DNA of 64,000 nucleotides. Source: RUG14871 sp045539425. Its GTDB lineage: Bacteria; Bacillota_I; Bacilli_A; Erysipelotrichales; Erysipelotrichaceae. Below are positions 53,578 through 61,307 of the stretch, one piece after another (the stretch's first letter is position 1; each line of letters begins with the position of its first letter). The position numbers and the translations under genes were made by a program. The stretch covers positions 21,422-85,421 of the forward strand of contig JAZQFH010000040.1 of the NCBI GenBank assembly GCA_045539425.1, written 5' to 3'. Below the pieces are notes generated by a model that did not search any database, was not told the origin of the DNA, and saw only the letters and a list, made by a program, of their open reading frames with translations.

Positions 53578-53619
53578 GATTCACCCAAAGCTACCTTCTT
53601 CTTTGCAGGGTGCTTCCTA

Positions 53620-53628
53620 TGGTAGAAT
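53620..53628 (+). promoter_or_regulatory. Extended -10 promoter of tldD
   Basis: TGGTAGAAT (TGn plus TAGAAT) lies 29 nt upstream of the chosen start. Confidence 0.5.
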
Positions 53629-53657
53629 ATAACTGTTATAAAGAAAGGATGATACCT

Positions 53658-55052
53658 ATGATCTCCAAAGCCACAGCCATTAAAGTATTAAATGAAGCGC
53701 TGGCCACCGGAGCTGACTTTGCGGAAATCTATCTCGAAGAGGATGAAGCCACTTCCCTCTCCATGGATAACGGCAAAGTGGAAGCCATCAACGATACGCT
53801 GACCCGGGGAGCCGGCATCCGTTTACTGAAAGGATTCCAAAGCGTTTACGGATATACCAATACCATTACCCTGAACGGTTTACTCAAGCTCGCAAAGGAA
53901 CTGCGCGCTTCCTTCCATGAGGAAAGAATGCTCACGGTTTCCTCCATCACAAAAGTCCGTGACAGGAAGAAACACCGTCCGGAAATCGAATATGCGACCT
54001 ATCCGCGTGAAAACATTATCGCCATGATGAAAAAGGCAAGCGATACGGCCTTAAACTACGACGAGAAGATCGTCCGCTGCCAGGTCAGTTTCGCCTGCAA
54101 CTACAAAACGGTGGAAATCTTTAACAGCGACGGAAAGCAGTTCAATGACGTCCATTCCCGCGGACGCATCAGCGTAGTTGCGACAGCGAAGAATGAAACG
54201 GCTCTGGAGACCTTCCATAATGCTCCGGGTGCCCAGAAAGGCATGGAATTCTTCCTGAACGAAGTCAATATCGAAAAACTTGCGGCAGATACGGCACAGG
54301 GTGCTCTGACGATGCTGGATGCACGCGAATGCCCGAGCGGAAAGATGACGGTCATCATCGGCAACGGATTCGGTGGTGTTATTTTCCATGAAGCCTGCGG
54401 CCATCCGCTGGAAGCCAGTTCTGTCGCCAAGGGACTCTCCGTCTTCTCCGGCAAAAAAGGTGAAAAGATTGCCAGCGAGCTCGTCTCTGCGTGCGATGAC
54501 GGCACGATCGAAGGCGGCTGGGGTTCCGGTAACGTTGACGATGAAGGCAACCCGACAGAGCGCACGATCCTGATCAAGGACGGCATCTTAACCAACTATC
54601 TGATTGACAACTTCAACGGCAGAAGAATGGGTGTGAAGGGAAACGGTGCCTGCCGCCGCGAATCCTATAAATATGAGCCGACCAGCCGTATGAGCAACAC
54701 GTTCATCATGAACGGGACTTCCACGCCGGAAGAAATCATTGCTGCCACCAAATTCGGCTTATATGCCAAGAGCATGGGCGGCGGAAGCGTCAACCCGGCT
54801 ACGGGAGAATTCAACTTTGCGGTCAATGAAGGCTATATCGTCGAAGACGGCAAAATCTCCTACCCGGTCAAAGGCGCAACGCTGATCGGCAGCGGTAAAG
54901 ATGTTCTTCTGAATATCGATATGGTCGGTAACGACCTCTTACGTGCTCAGGGCATGTGCGGTGCCGCATCCGGCTCCATCCCGGCCGATGTCGGTGAACC
55001 GACGATCCGGGTACAGAACATTACGGTCGGCGGAAGAGGAGGTACACTCTAA
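53658..55052 (+). CDS. tldD: TldD metalloprotease subunit
   Basis: The 464-residue product has the TldD zinc motif HEACGH (near 252), a Gly-rich C-terminal half (GGSVNPATGEF) and the TldD-type ending. TldD and TldE form a heterodimeric protease that trims unfolded or leader peptides. The start at 53658 has AAAGG 9 nt upstream; the in-frame ATG at 53649 touches the purine run and is less likely. The stop overlaps the tldE start by one base (TAATG). Confidence 0.95.
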   Translation: MISKATAIKVLNEALATGADFAEIYLEEDEATSLSMDNGKVEAINDTLTRGAGIRLLKGFQSVYGYTNTITLNGLLKLAKELRASFHEERMLTVSSITKVRDRKKHRPEIEYATYPRENIIAMMKKASDTALNYDEKIVRCQVSFACNYKTVEIFNSDGKQFNDVHSRGRISVVATAKNETALETFHNAPGAQKGMEFFLNEVNIEKLAADTAQGALTMLDARECPSGKMTVIIGNGFGGVIFHEACGHPLEASSVAKGLSVFSGKKGEKIASELVSACDDGTIEGGWGSGNVDDEGNPTERTILIKDGILTNYLIDNFNGRRMGVKGNGACRRESYKYEPTSRMSNTFIMNGTSTPEEIIAATKFGLYAKSMGGGSVNPATGEFNFAVNEGYIVEDGKISYPVKGATLIGSGKDVLLNIDMVGNDLLRAQGMCGAASGSIPADVGEPTIRVQNITVGGRGGTL

Positions 55053-56380
55053 TGGCAGACTATCAGAAATTCTTTGAAAAAGCGAAAGAGGAACATCTGG
55101 AAGCTCTCGAGCTCTCCATCACGAAGAGCCGTCACTTCTCCTTTTCTCTGTTCCGTCATGAAATCGATTCTTACCAGATCGCCGACAGCTTCCTTCTGGA
55201 AGCCAGAGGCATCTATCAGGGAAAGATCGGCTATGCCCGTTCCGAAAAACTGGACCGCTCCACAGCCGAATACATCATTCACCACATTAAGGAAAACGCA
55301 TCCCTCTCCACCAGCGAAGACGCTCCGGAGATCTTTGCCGGATCCAAGGAATACCACAAGAAAAACATCTACTCCCGCAAACTCGCCAACATGAGCGCGG
55401 ATGATAAGATTGCCATCATCAAAGAGCTGGATGCCAAGATCCGCGAAAAGAGCGATAAGATCACGGAAGTCGAAACCTTCTTTGAAGAGAGCGAATCCGA
55501 TTTCACGCTGATCAACTCCTACGGCCTAAAGCTTACCAGTAAGAACAACTATGCCGTTGTCTATGCCAGCGCCATTGCCAATGACGAAAGCGGCGAAACC
55601 AAAAACGGCATGTCCTTTAAGATCCTGGAGGATCTGAACAAACTGGACACGGAAGAAGTATCCTCCAAAGTCGTTGAGGAAACTCTCTCCCAGTTCGGCT
55701 CCAGACCATGCAAGAGCGGGAAATACAGATGTGTCTTCGGACCTTCCGCCGTCTCTTCCCTGCTGAGCGCGTATCTTGCAAACCTTTCCAGCGAACAGGT
55801 TCAGAAGAATTCCTCCCTCTTAGCCGGAAAGAAAAACGAACGCATCGCCTCCGCGAAGCTGACAGTCAGCGAGAACCCATTGCAGAAGAACGTCTTCTTC
55901 CGCTATTTCGATGATGAAGGTGTCGCCACTTCCAATAAGACCCTGATCCGTAACGGCATCCTGAAGACTTATCTTTACAACTTGAAAACAGCGAAGAAAG
56001 ATGATGTCGAATCCACCGGAAACGGCTATAAGGGCCGCGGCGGTCAGATCGGTATCAGTATGGTCAACGTTGCCATCAAACCGGGTCACTACAACGAAAA
56101 GCAGCTCTTCGAAAAAGCCGGAGACGGCATCTATATCGATGAGCTCAGCGGCCTGCATGCCGGATTAAACGCCCAGAGCGGAAACTTCTCCCTCTTATCC
56201 AAGGGCTTCTTAATTGAAAACGGCAAAAAAGGACGCCCGGTTTCCCTGATCACCAGCGCCGGCAATCTGTTTGATGTCTTCAATCAGATCATCGCCGTCG
56301 GCAACAACGTCACCATGCGTCCGAATTCCTATCAGGTTCCAAGCATCCTCGTCAAGGAGATTTCCATCTCCGGAGAATAA
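55052..56380 (+). CDS. tldE: TldE/PmbA subunit of the TldD/E protease
   Basis: The 442-residue protein is the paralogue of TldD without the HExxxH zinc motif, as usual for TldE. It shows the family features FSLFRHEIDSY, YFDDEGV (about 285) and the C-terminal GNLFDVFNQI with MRPNSYQVPSILV. It pairs with TldD to close the active-site chamber. There is no neighbouring peptide natural-product gene in the window, so a housekeeping proteolytic role is likely. Confidence 0.93.
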   Translation: MADYQKFFEKAKEEHLEALELSITKSRHFSFSLFRHEIDSYQIADSFLLEARGIYQGKIGYARSEKLDRSTAEYIIHHIKENASLSTSEDAPEIFAGSKEYHKKNIYSRKLANMSADDKIAIIKELDAKIREKSDKITEVETFFEESESDFTLINSYGLKLTSKNNYAVVYASAIANDESGETKNGMSFKILEDLNKLDTEEVSSKVVEETLSQFGSRPCKSGKYRCVFGPSAVSSLLSAYLANLSSEQVQKNSSLLAGKKNERIASAKLTVSENPLQKNVFFRYFDDEGVATSNKTLIRNGILKTYLYNLKTAKKDDVESTGNGYKGRGGQIGISMVNVAIKPGHYNEKQLFEKAGDGIYIDELSGLHAGLNAQSGNFSLLSKGFLIENGKKGRPVSLITSAGNLFDVFNQIIAVGNNVTMRPNSYQVPSILVKEISISGE

Positions 56381-56394
56381 TCCCCAAGATACAT

Positions 56395-56418
56395 CAAGAC
56401 CGGCTCACGCCGGTCTTG
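56395..56418. terminator. Hairpin between convergent tldE and M32 carboxypeptidase genes
   Basis: A perfect 10-bp stem CAAGACCGGC / GCCGGTCTTG with a 4-nt loop. The T-tail is poor on both strands, so terminator strength is uncertain. It could act in both directions. Confidence 0.55.
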
Positions 56419-56421
56419 CTC

Positions 56422-57927
56422 TTATTTCAGATGATACAGTTGCGTATATTTTTCTTCCAGATACTCAAAGTAGTATTCCGGATTGAACTCCTCTTTTGTG
56501 GCACATTTTAAAACCTCCAGCGGATCGATCAGATTTCCATAGCAGTGGACATTGTCCCTGAGCCAGTGCATGATCTCCGGATATCTGTCCGCTCTGATCA
56601 AATCATCCACATCGATTTCCCTGCGCATCGCATGATCAAACTGCGCCGCAAAGGCACTTCCCAAAAGATACGTGGGGAAGTAGCCGAAATAGGCATAGGG
56701 CCAGTGCATATCCTGCAGAATCCCCTCCGCATCATTCTCAGGCTTCACGCCGAGATACTCTTCGTATTTTTGATTCCATGCACCCTTCAGATCTTCAAAT
56801 GAGAGCGTTTTGCGGAAGATGTCTCTCTCCAGCTCATAGCGCAGAATGATATGCAGCGGATAGGTCAGCTCATCGGCCTCCGTACGCACCAGCGTCGGGG
56901 ACACTTTGTTGATGGCCGCATAGAAGCGCTCCAGATCAATTGTTCCAAGCTCTTCCGGGAAGATCTTCTGCAGTTTCGGATAGTTGACTTCCCAGAACGG
57001 AAGGCTTCTTCCGAGATGATTTTCACATAAACGGCTCTGCGACTCGTGCAGGGCAGCGGAAATGGATCCGCCCACGATGTTCCCTTCCATTTCCGGCGCA
57101 ATCTGGTGATTGAAATAGGCGTGTCCGCTCTCATGAATCGTCGAGAAGGATGCCTGCACCGGATTGTATTCGCGGTATTTGGTGGTAAAGCGGATGTCTC
57201 CGCGGCAGATCGTTGTCGTTAAGGGATGTTCGCTCTCCGCAATCTTTCCCCACGAAGGATCAAAGTGCAGATAACTGCGTAAAACTTCATTGAACTCTCT
57301 CTGCTTCGCTGCCGGATAATACCCCTTCAAAAAGGAATCATCGATCTGTCGGGCAGCCTGAATACGCCGCAATAAGGGAATCAGACGCTCTTTCACCTTG
57401 GCGAAAAAGGCATCGTATTCCTTTGAGGTAAAGCCCTCCACGTGATCCGTAAGGATCCGATCAAACAGATCCTCCCCTTCTTTCAGCGTCGCGCGCTTTA
57501 CTTCCGCATAGTCTTCAAAGACAGCCCTGAGATACGGTGCATAGGACGCATAGTCATTTTCCTTTTTCGCCTTCAGCCACGCAAACTGGGAAGCTGCCAG
57601 ATCTTTCTGCAGACGCAGCTGCAGTTCCGCCGGGGTATTGCGCTCTTTTTCCGCACTCTTGAGTAACAGCTCAATGCGCCGCTTCTGAAGCTCATCCAGT
57701 TCCTCTTTCCGCTCACTCAGCTCTTTTAACATCTCATATATCTCAGAGTCCTTACTGAGCTTGAGGTAGTCCTTCATTAAAAGCGAGCGCATCTTCTGGC
57801 GGTATTCCTGACCTTCGGAAGGTGGCAACTGGTTATTGTCCAGTCCCATCAGGGTAAAGGCATAGCGGTATGCTCCCAGTTTCTCTTCCCAGTCAGAGAT
57901 TTTCTTCATCATTTCTTCCGTTTTCAT
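56422..57927 (-). CDS. Metallocarboxypeptidase, M32 family
   Basis: The 501-residue enzyme carries all M32 blocks: SEHPLTT, DIRFTT, the zinc motif IHESGHAYF (about 264), LHESQSRLCEN (about 292), TLVRTEADELTY and ILQDMHW near 400. Members are cytosolic zinc carboxypeptidases of broad specificity. Length fits the family. GAGGG lies 7 nt before the ATG. The gene overlaps the end of the YolD gene by 35 nt, so it is probably the last gene of the UmuC-YolD transcript. Confidence 0.93.
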   Translation of the reverse strand: MKTEEMMKKISDWEEKLGAYRYAFTLMGLDNNQLPPSEGQEYRQKMRSLLMKDYLKLSKDSEIYEMLKELSERKEELDELQKRRIELLLKSAEKERNTPAELQLRLQKDLAASQFAWLKAKKENDYASYAPYLRAVFEDYAEVKRATLKEGEDLFDRILTDHVEGFTSKEYDAFFAKVKERLIPLLRRIQAARQIDDSFLKGYYPAAKQREFNEVLRSYLHFDPSWGKIAESEHPLTTTICRGDIRFTTKYREYNPVQASFSTIHESGHAYFNHQIAPEMEGNIVGGSISAALHESQSRLCENHLGRSLPFWEVNYPKLQKIFPEELGTIDLERFYAAINKVSPTLVRTEADELTYPLHIILRYELERDIFRKTLSFEDLKGAWNQKYEEYLGVKPENDAEGILQDMHWPYAYFGYFPTYLLGSAFAAQFDHAMRREIDVDDLIRADRYPEIMHWLRDNVHCYGNLIDPLEVLKCATKEEFNPEYYFEYLEEKYTQLYHLK

Positions 57928-58297
57928 CGTTTTCCCTCACAATTGAGTGAATGTCATCCAGCGGGATCTGTGTCTTTTCGACAACCAGGATCCGCTTCGC
58001 AACATTCAGTCTCCGGAACGCTCCGCTTTTTCTTTCGTAAAAGCCGTTCCGGTAATATTCCACGGTGATCTTCTCTCCCTTGTTTAAAGAAGGAAGAATC
58101 TCATTTAATGCATTCAGTTCCTCTTCATCCATCTCGCGCCTCTCGTCATAGAGAATCTCCTGTTCGTGGACGATCTGATCGTAGCCGGTTAAGGCCGCAA
58201 ACGGCGCAAACTGGGCTCCGCGTTCATAGTTGGACATTCTGTGACGGTTCGGGGAGATATGATGTTCGAGATCAATGATATCATCGTATTTACTCAT
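57893..58297 (-). CDS. YolD-like protein
   Basis: The 134-residue protein matches the YolD-like family: RGAQFAPFAALTGYDQ near residue 27, EELNALNEIL and the C-terminal basic strand region with a DDIHSI motif. YolD genes sit beside UmuC/UvrX-type polymerases in Bacillota and are presumed partners or regulators in error-prone repair. It overlaps the polymerase gene by 4 nt. Confidence 0.88.
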   Translation of the reverse strand: MSKYDDIIDLEHHISPNRHRMSNYERGAQFAPFAALTGYDQIVHEQEILYDERREMDEEELNALNEILPSLNKGEKITVEYYRNGFYERKSGAFRRLNVAKRILVVEKTQIPLDDIHSIVRENDENGRNDEENL

Positions 58298-59796
58298 TCC
58301 TTATGACCTCCCACTAAGCGGTTGCGGATGCGGGTCGTTGCCCCGTCCTCATAGTTCAGTCCCTTCAGCACCGCGTTTTTTCCGTATTTCTGCTTGATCG
58401 TCAGAATGGCTTTCTGAACTTCCTTTTCCTTTTTCAGCTGCTCGCGCTTGTCTTCATCCGCTTTCTTCTTCACATCTTCATCCGTAAAGAGATCCAGCTG
58501 TTCAAAGGATTCCGTTTCCTTCTGTTGGGCGACTTCCTCTCTTATCGCGTGCGAAGCCACCACATAGACCCGGCGGATCGAGAGATGTCTGTCGACAATG
58601 CGGCGGTAGAGTTTTTCAAAGCCTTCCATGATCATGGAAGAACTGGAAGTGAATAATTCCAGATTCAGAGAGCCGTGCGCTCCTTTGGGCATGTTGCGGC
58701 CGTAGTAGTCCTTTACGACCTCTCCTTCATATTCCCCTTTCAGATTGGCAATGTCATAGCCGACACTCAGAACGATCTGATCGGTCACCATATGTTTATC
58801 AACCATATCAAGACCCAGAAGGTCCGCCATCTCTTTCACAATCAGAAGTCCCTTATGGAAATCATACGGTTCGCTCAGCACCTGTCCGATCGACATCGAA
58901 TGATTCTCCGGGATGTAGGATTTGATATCTTTGATCGTTGCCGGTTCATATCCCCAGGCATGGTCGACCAAAAGCTCCGCATTGATGCCGAATTCCTTGA
59001 ATAACACCGCTTCCTGATCAATGGAGAAGCGGGCCAGCTCTCCCAGGGTATGAATGGAGTACTTTTCCAGTCTGGCTGCGATTCCCCTGCCGATGCGCCA
59101 GATATCGGTGATTTGCTGATAGTCCCAGAGGAGTTCCCGGTATTTTCTGACATCCAGCTCCGCGATTCTCACGCCGTCCTTATCTGCCGGAATATGCTTG
59201 GCGACAACATCCATGGCGACCTTGGCCAGAAACAGATTGGTTCCGATTCCCCCGGTCGCGGTGATGCCCGTTGTCTTTAAGACATCCCGTATCATCGTCA
59301 TGACCAGCTCATGGGCACTCTTTTTGTAGGTATTCAGATAATTGGTCAGATCCAGAAACACCTCATCCACGGAGTAGACATGAATATCTTCCGGTGCCAG
59401 ATACTTTAGGTAGATCTTATAGATCCTGGCACTGTAGTCCATATAGAATTTCATGCGCGGCGGCGCAACGATATAGTCCACCGAAACAGTTCTGTCGTTT
59501 TTCAGAATGATGTCATTATACGAAGAAGTACGGAACTCCCTGTAGCGGTTCTGAATCTTCCGCTGCTTGTTGACCTCTTCCACCCGCTGTTCCACTTCAT
59601 AAAGACGGGCCCTTCCGGAGATCCCGTAAGCTTTTAAGGATGGCGAAACCGCAAGGCAGATGGTCTTGGAGGTACGGCTCTGATCCGCTACGACCAGATT
59701 TGTCGTAAGCGGGTCGAGGTCCCTCTCCACGCACTCCACGCTCGCATAAAACGATTTCAAATCGATACAGGCATAGATCCGCTGTTTTTCTTCCAT
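58294..59796 (-). CDS. umuC: Y-family translesion DNA polymerase (UmuC/UvrX type)
   Basis: The 500-residue protein has the palm motifs CIDLKSFYASVE (about 11-22, first catalytic Asp) and VYSVDEVFLDLT (about 140), helix-hairpin-helix thumb sequences (GGIGTNLFLAK), the little finger, and a sliding-clamp motif EQLDLF (about 430) before a charged tail. It copies past damaged bases. No LexA box was found upstream. A perfect TATAAT ends 6 nt before the ATG and no Shine-Dalgarno is present, which suggests a leaderless transcript; no later in-frame ATG precedes the catalytic Asp. Confidence 0.92.
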   Translation of the reverse strand: MEEKQRIYACIDLKSFYASVECVERDLDPLTTNLVVADQSRTSKTICLAVSPSLKAYGISGRARLYEVEQRVEEVNKQRKIQNRYREFRTSSYNDIILKNDRTVSVDYIVAPPRMKFYMDYSARIYKIYLKYLAPEDIHVYSVDEVFLDLTNYLNTYKKSAHELVMTMIRDVLKTTGITATGGIGTNLFLAKVAMDVVAKHIPADKDGVRIAELDVRKYRELLWDYQQITDIWRIGRGIAARLEKYSIHTLGELARFSIDQEAVLFKEFGINAELLVDHAWGYEPATIKDIKSYIPENHSMSIGQVLSEPYDFHKGLLIVKEMADLLGLDMVDKHMVTDQIVLSVGYDIANLKGEYEGEVVKDYYGRNMPKGAHGSLNLELFTSSSSMIMEGFEKLYRRIVDRHLSIRRVYVVASHAIREEVAQQKETESFEQLDLFTDEDVKKKADEDKREQLKKEKEVQKAILTIKQKYGKNAVLKGLNYEDGATTRIRNRLVGGHKE

Positions 59797-59802
59797 GAAT
59801 TC

Positions 59803-59808
59803 ATTATA
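59803..59808 (-). promoter_or_regulatory. -10 box abutting the umuC start codon
   Basis: TATAAT on the minus strand lies 6 nt before the ATG. A possible -35 (TTTTCC) at 17 nt is weak. Confidence 0.5.
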
Positions 59809-59837
59809 CTTTATTTAAATTCAAGGGAAAAGACAAA

Positions 59838-59868
59838 CAAAAAAAAGATCCTCTGGTATAGAGGATCT
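59838..59868 (-). terminator. Intrinsic terminator of the zinc-motif membrane protein gene
   Basis: On the minus strand GATCCTC / GAGGATC with a 7-nt loop is followed by eight T. Confidence 0.9.
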
Positions 59869-59872
59869 CTGA

Positions 59873-60601
59873 CTATTCTCCGTCGGTAACTACCGTTGTG
59901 ATGTTATCCTTCTTGGCACATGTGGAGCATAAACGGGTACGTCCCGCTGCGATTGCTTCCGCGACTGTGCCGTAAGTCAGCTGCTCGGACTGATTCAGGT
60001 GAGAGCAGTCATCATGTGTGTGATACACTTTGCCAAACGGGCTCCAGAATACTGTCTCATCACCCAGTGCCGCAACGGCTGCTTCTTTCTGTTCGCTGGA
60101 AACCGGATTGAAGTCATAGCTGAATAATCCGCCCAGTGCCAGTGCGATGGCCGCAACGACAACGGCGACTGTCTTGGTCTTCTTGTCCGCATCCTTGTTT
60201 AATAAAGCCAGGATGATGAACGGAACGAAGCAGACGGCACAGACGATGACGCCCATGTTGTTCCATAACCAGAATTTTGTCTTGTTTGCTTCGGAAACTG
60301 GATCAATATGATTGGCTTTCTTCCAGAGCTGAGCTCCGACGATTACCAGGATCAGATCCAGTACGAGGAAGGCGACCATCTGATACAGAGCCGGCATGAA
60401 TTTCAGGTCCAGTTTTCCACCTAAGACTAAAAATGCACAGATCTGTAATGCGAAGGCGATGATCCAGCAGACAACTGCACCGATCCGGTAACCTGTTGCG
60501 TTTCCGACCGGAGCCGCTTCCTTCATATTCTGCTTGACATACTCGGCAGCTGCCTTTGTCTTTTCATCAGCAGCTACGTAGGTTTTTTTCTTCCCTGCCA
60601 T
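59873..60601 (-). CDS. Membrane protein with C-terminal zinc-binding-like motif
   Basis: The 242-residue protein has four membrane helices (about 40-60, 70-92, 110-135 and 145-165). Its C-terminal tail has the pattern VYHTHDDCSHL ... TRLCSTC, which gives two His and three Cys in a layout like the small Cys/His metal sites found after membrane helices in other Bacillota proteins. A redox- or metal-responsive role is possible; nothing more can be said. GAGGAG precedes the ATG. It has its own terminator. Confidence 0.7.
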   Translation of the reverse strand: MAGKKKTYVAADEKTKAAAEYVKQNMKEAAPVGNATGYRIGAVVCWIIAFALQICAFLVLGGKLDLKFMPALYQMVAFLVLDLILVIVGAQLWKKANHIDPVSEANKTKFWLWNNMGVIVCAVCFVPFIILALLNKDADKKTKTVAVVVAAIALALGGLFSYDFNPVSSEQKEAAVAALGDETVFWSPFGKVYHTHDDCSHLNQSEQLTYGTVAEAIAAGRTRLCSTCAKKDNITTVVTDGE

Positions 60602-60671
60602 AAATAATCTCCTCTCTTGTTATTTATATTCTTATTTTATCTCATTTTCTTAAGATGGGATAGTGAAACAT

Positions 60672-61301
60672 TTATCCGCGGATTTCAAAGTCAAACACCG
60701 TGTCGGGATACGGTTCATCCTTCAGGGTAAAATGCCACCATTCCTCTTCAATCGGCACAAAGCCATGCCGCATCATCAGCTCTCGGAGGTACCTGCGCCG
60801 CTCTGCAACATCCTTTGATACCGCACGCGAGGCGTAGTGCGAAACTTCACTGAAGAAATCGAACTCCCCGCCCATATCCAGTACGGTTTTACTCTTCAGA
60901 CCATACAGTGTGAGATCGACGGTGCTGCCGTGCGTATGGGAAGAAGTCTTGGAGATAAAGCCGAGTGAAAAGAGATCCTTCTTTTCATATTCCGGATAAA
61001 ACTCCTCTTTTGTGCGGCCGTCCTCTTCCTCAAGTGACCACGCCACAAAGTCTTCTACCGCCCTTTTAGGCCGGTAGGTATCAAAGATCCAGAGCCCGTA
61101 TCCGTCAGATAATGCTTCCGTCTCGACTTCCTTCAGAGCCTTCAGTGCTTCTTTTGTCAGATATGCCGTATTGGCAAAGTACCCTTTGACAACTCTTCCC
61201 GTAAAATTATGCTGCGTGGCGTAGCGAAGATCCACAACGGCACAGCGCAGCACTTCCGCAACGCTGCCGAAGCCTTCCGGGATTTTCTTTTCCGTCTTCA
61301 T
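60672..61301 (-). CDS. D-alanyl-D-alanine dipeptidase (VanX/DdpX, M15D)
   Basis: The 209-residue enzyme has the zinc motif SSHTHGSTVDLTL (His and Asp ligands, about 120-132) and the EEWWHF motif (about 186) of the VanX family, plus the DTYRPKRA loop. It cuts the D-Ala-D-Ala dipeptide. No vanH, vanA or vanRS genes are nearby, so recycling of wall dipeptide is more likely than glycopeptide resistance. No signal peptide is present. It follows the zinc-ribbon protein gene after 6 nt. Confidence 0.9.
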   Translation of the reverse strand: MKTEKKIPEGFGSVAEVLRCAVVDLRYATQHNFTGRVVKGYFANTAYLTKEALKALKEVETEALSDGYGLWIFDTYRPKRAVEDFVAWSLEEEDGRTKEEFYPEYEKKDLFSLGFISKTSSHTHGSTVDLTLYGLKSKTVLDMGGEFDFFSEVSHYASRAVSKDVAERRRYLRELMMRHGFVPIEEEWWHFTLKDEPYPDTVFDFEIRG

Positions 61302-61307
61302 TTCCGC

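Noticed and set aside
53658..56380. A peptide natural-product cluster, suggested by tldD/tldE.
   Set aside because: No precursor peptide, cyclodehydratase or radical SAM maturase lies nearby; nrdG belongs to the reductase operon.
59797..59872. A LexA box upstream of umuC.
   Set aside because: No sequence close to the Gram-positive SOS consensus CGAAC-N4-GTTCG was found in the short upstream region.
60672..61301. A glycopeptide resistance determinant, suggested by the VanX-type dipeptidase.
   Set aside because: No vanH, vanA/B ligase or vanRS genes are nearby; stand-alone VanX/DdpX enzymes occur in susceptible species.
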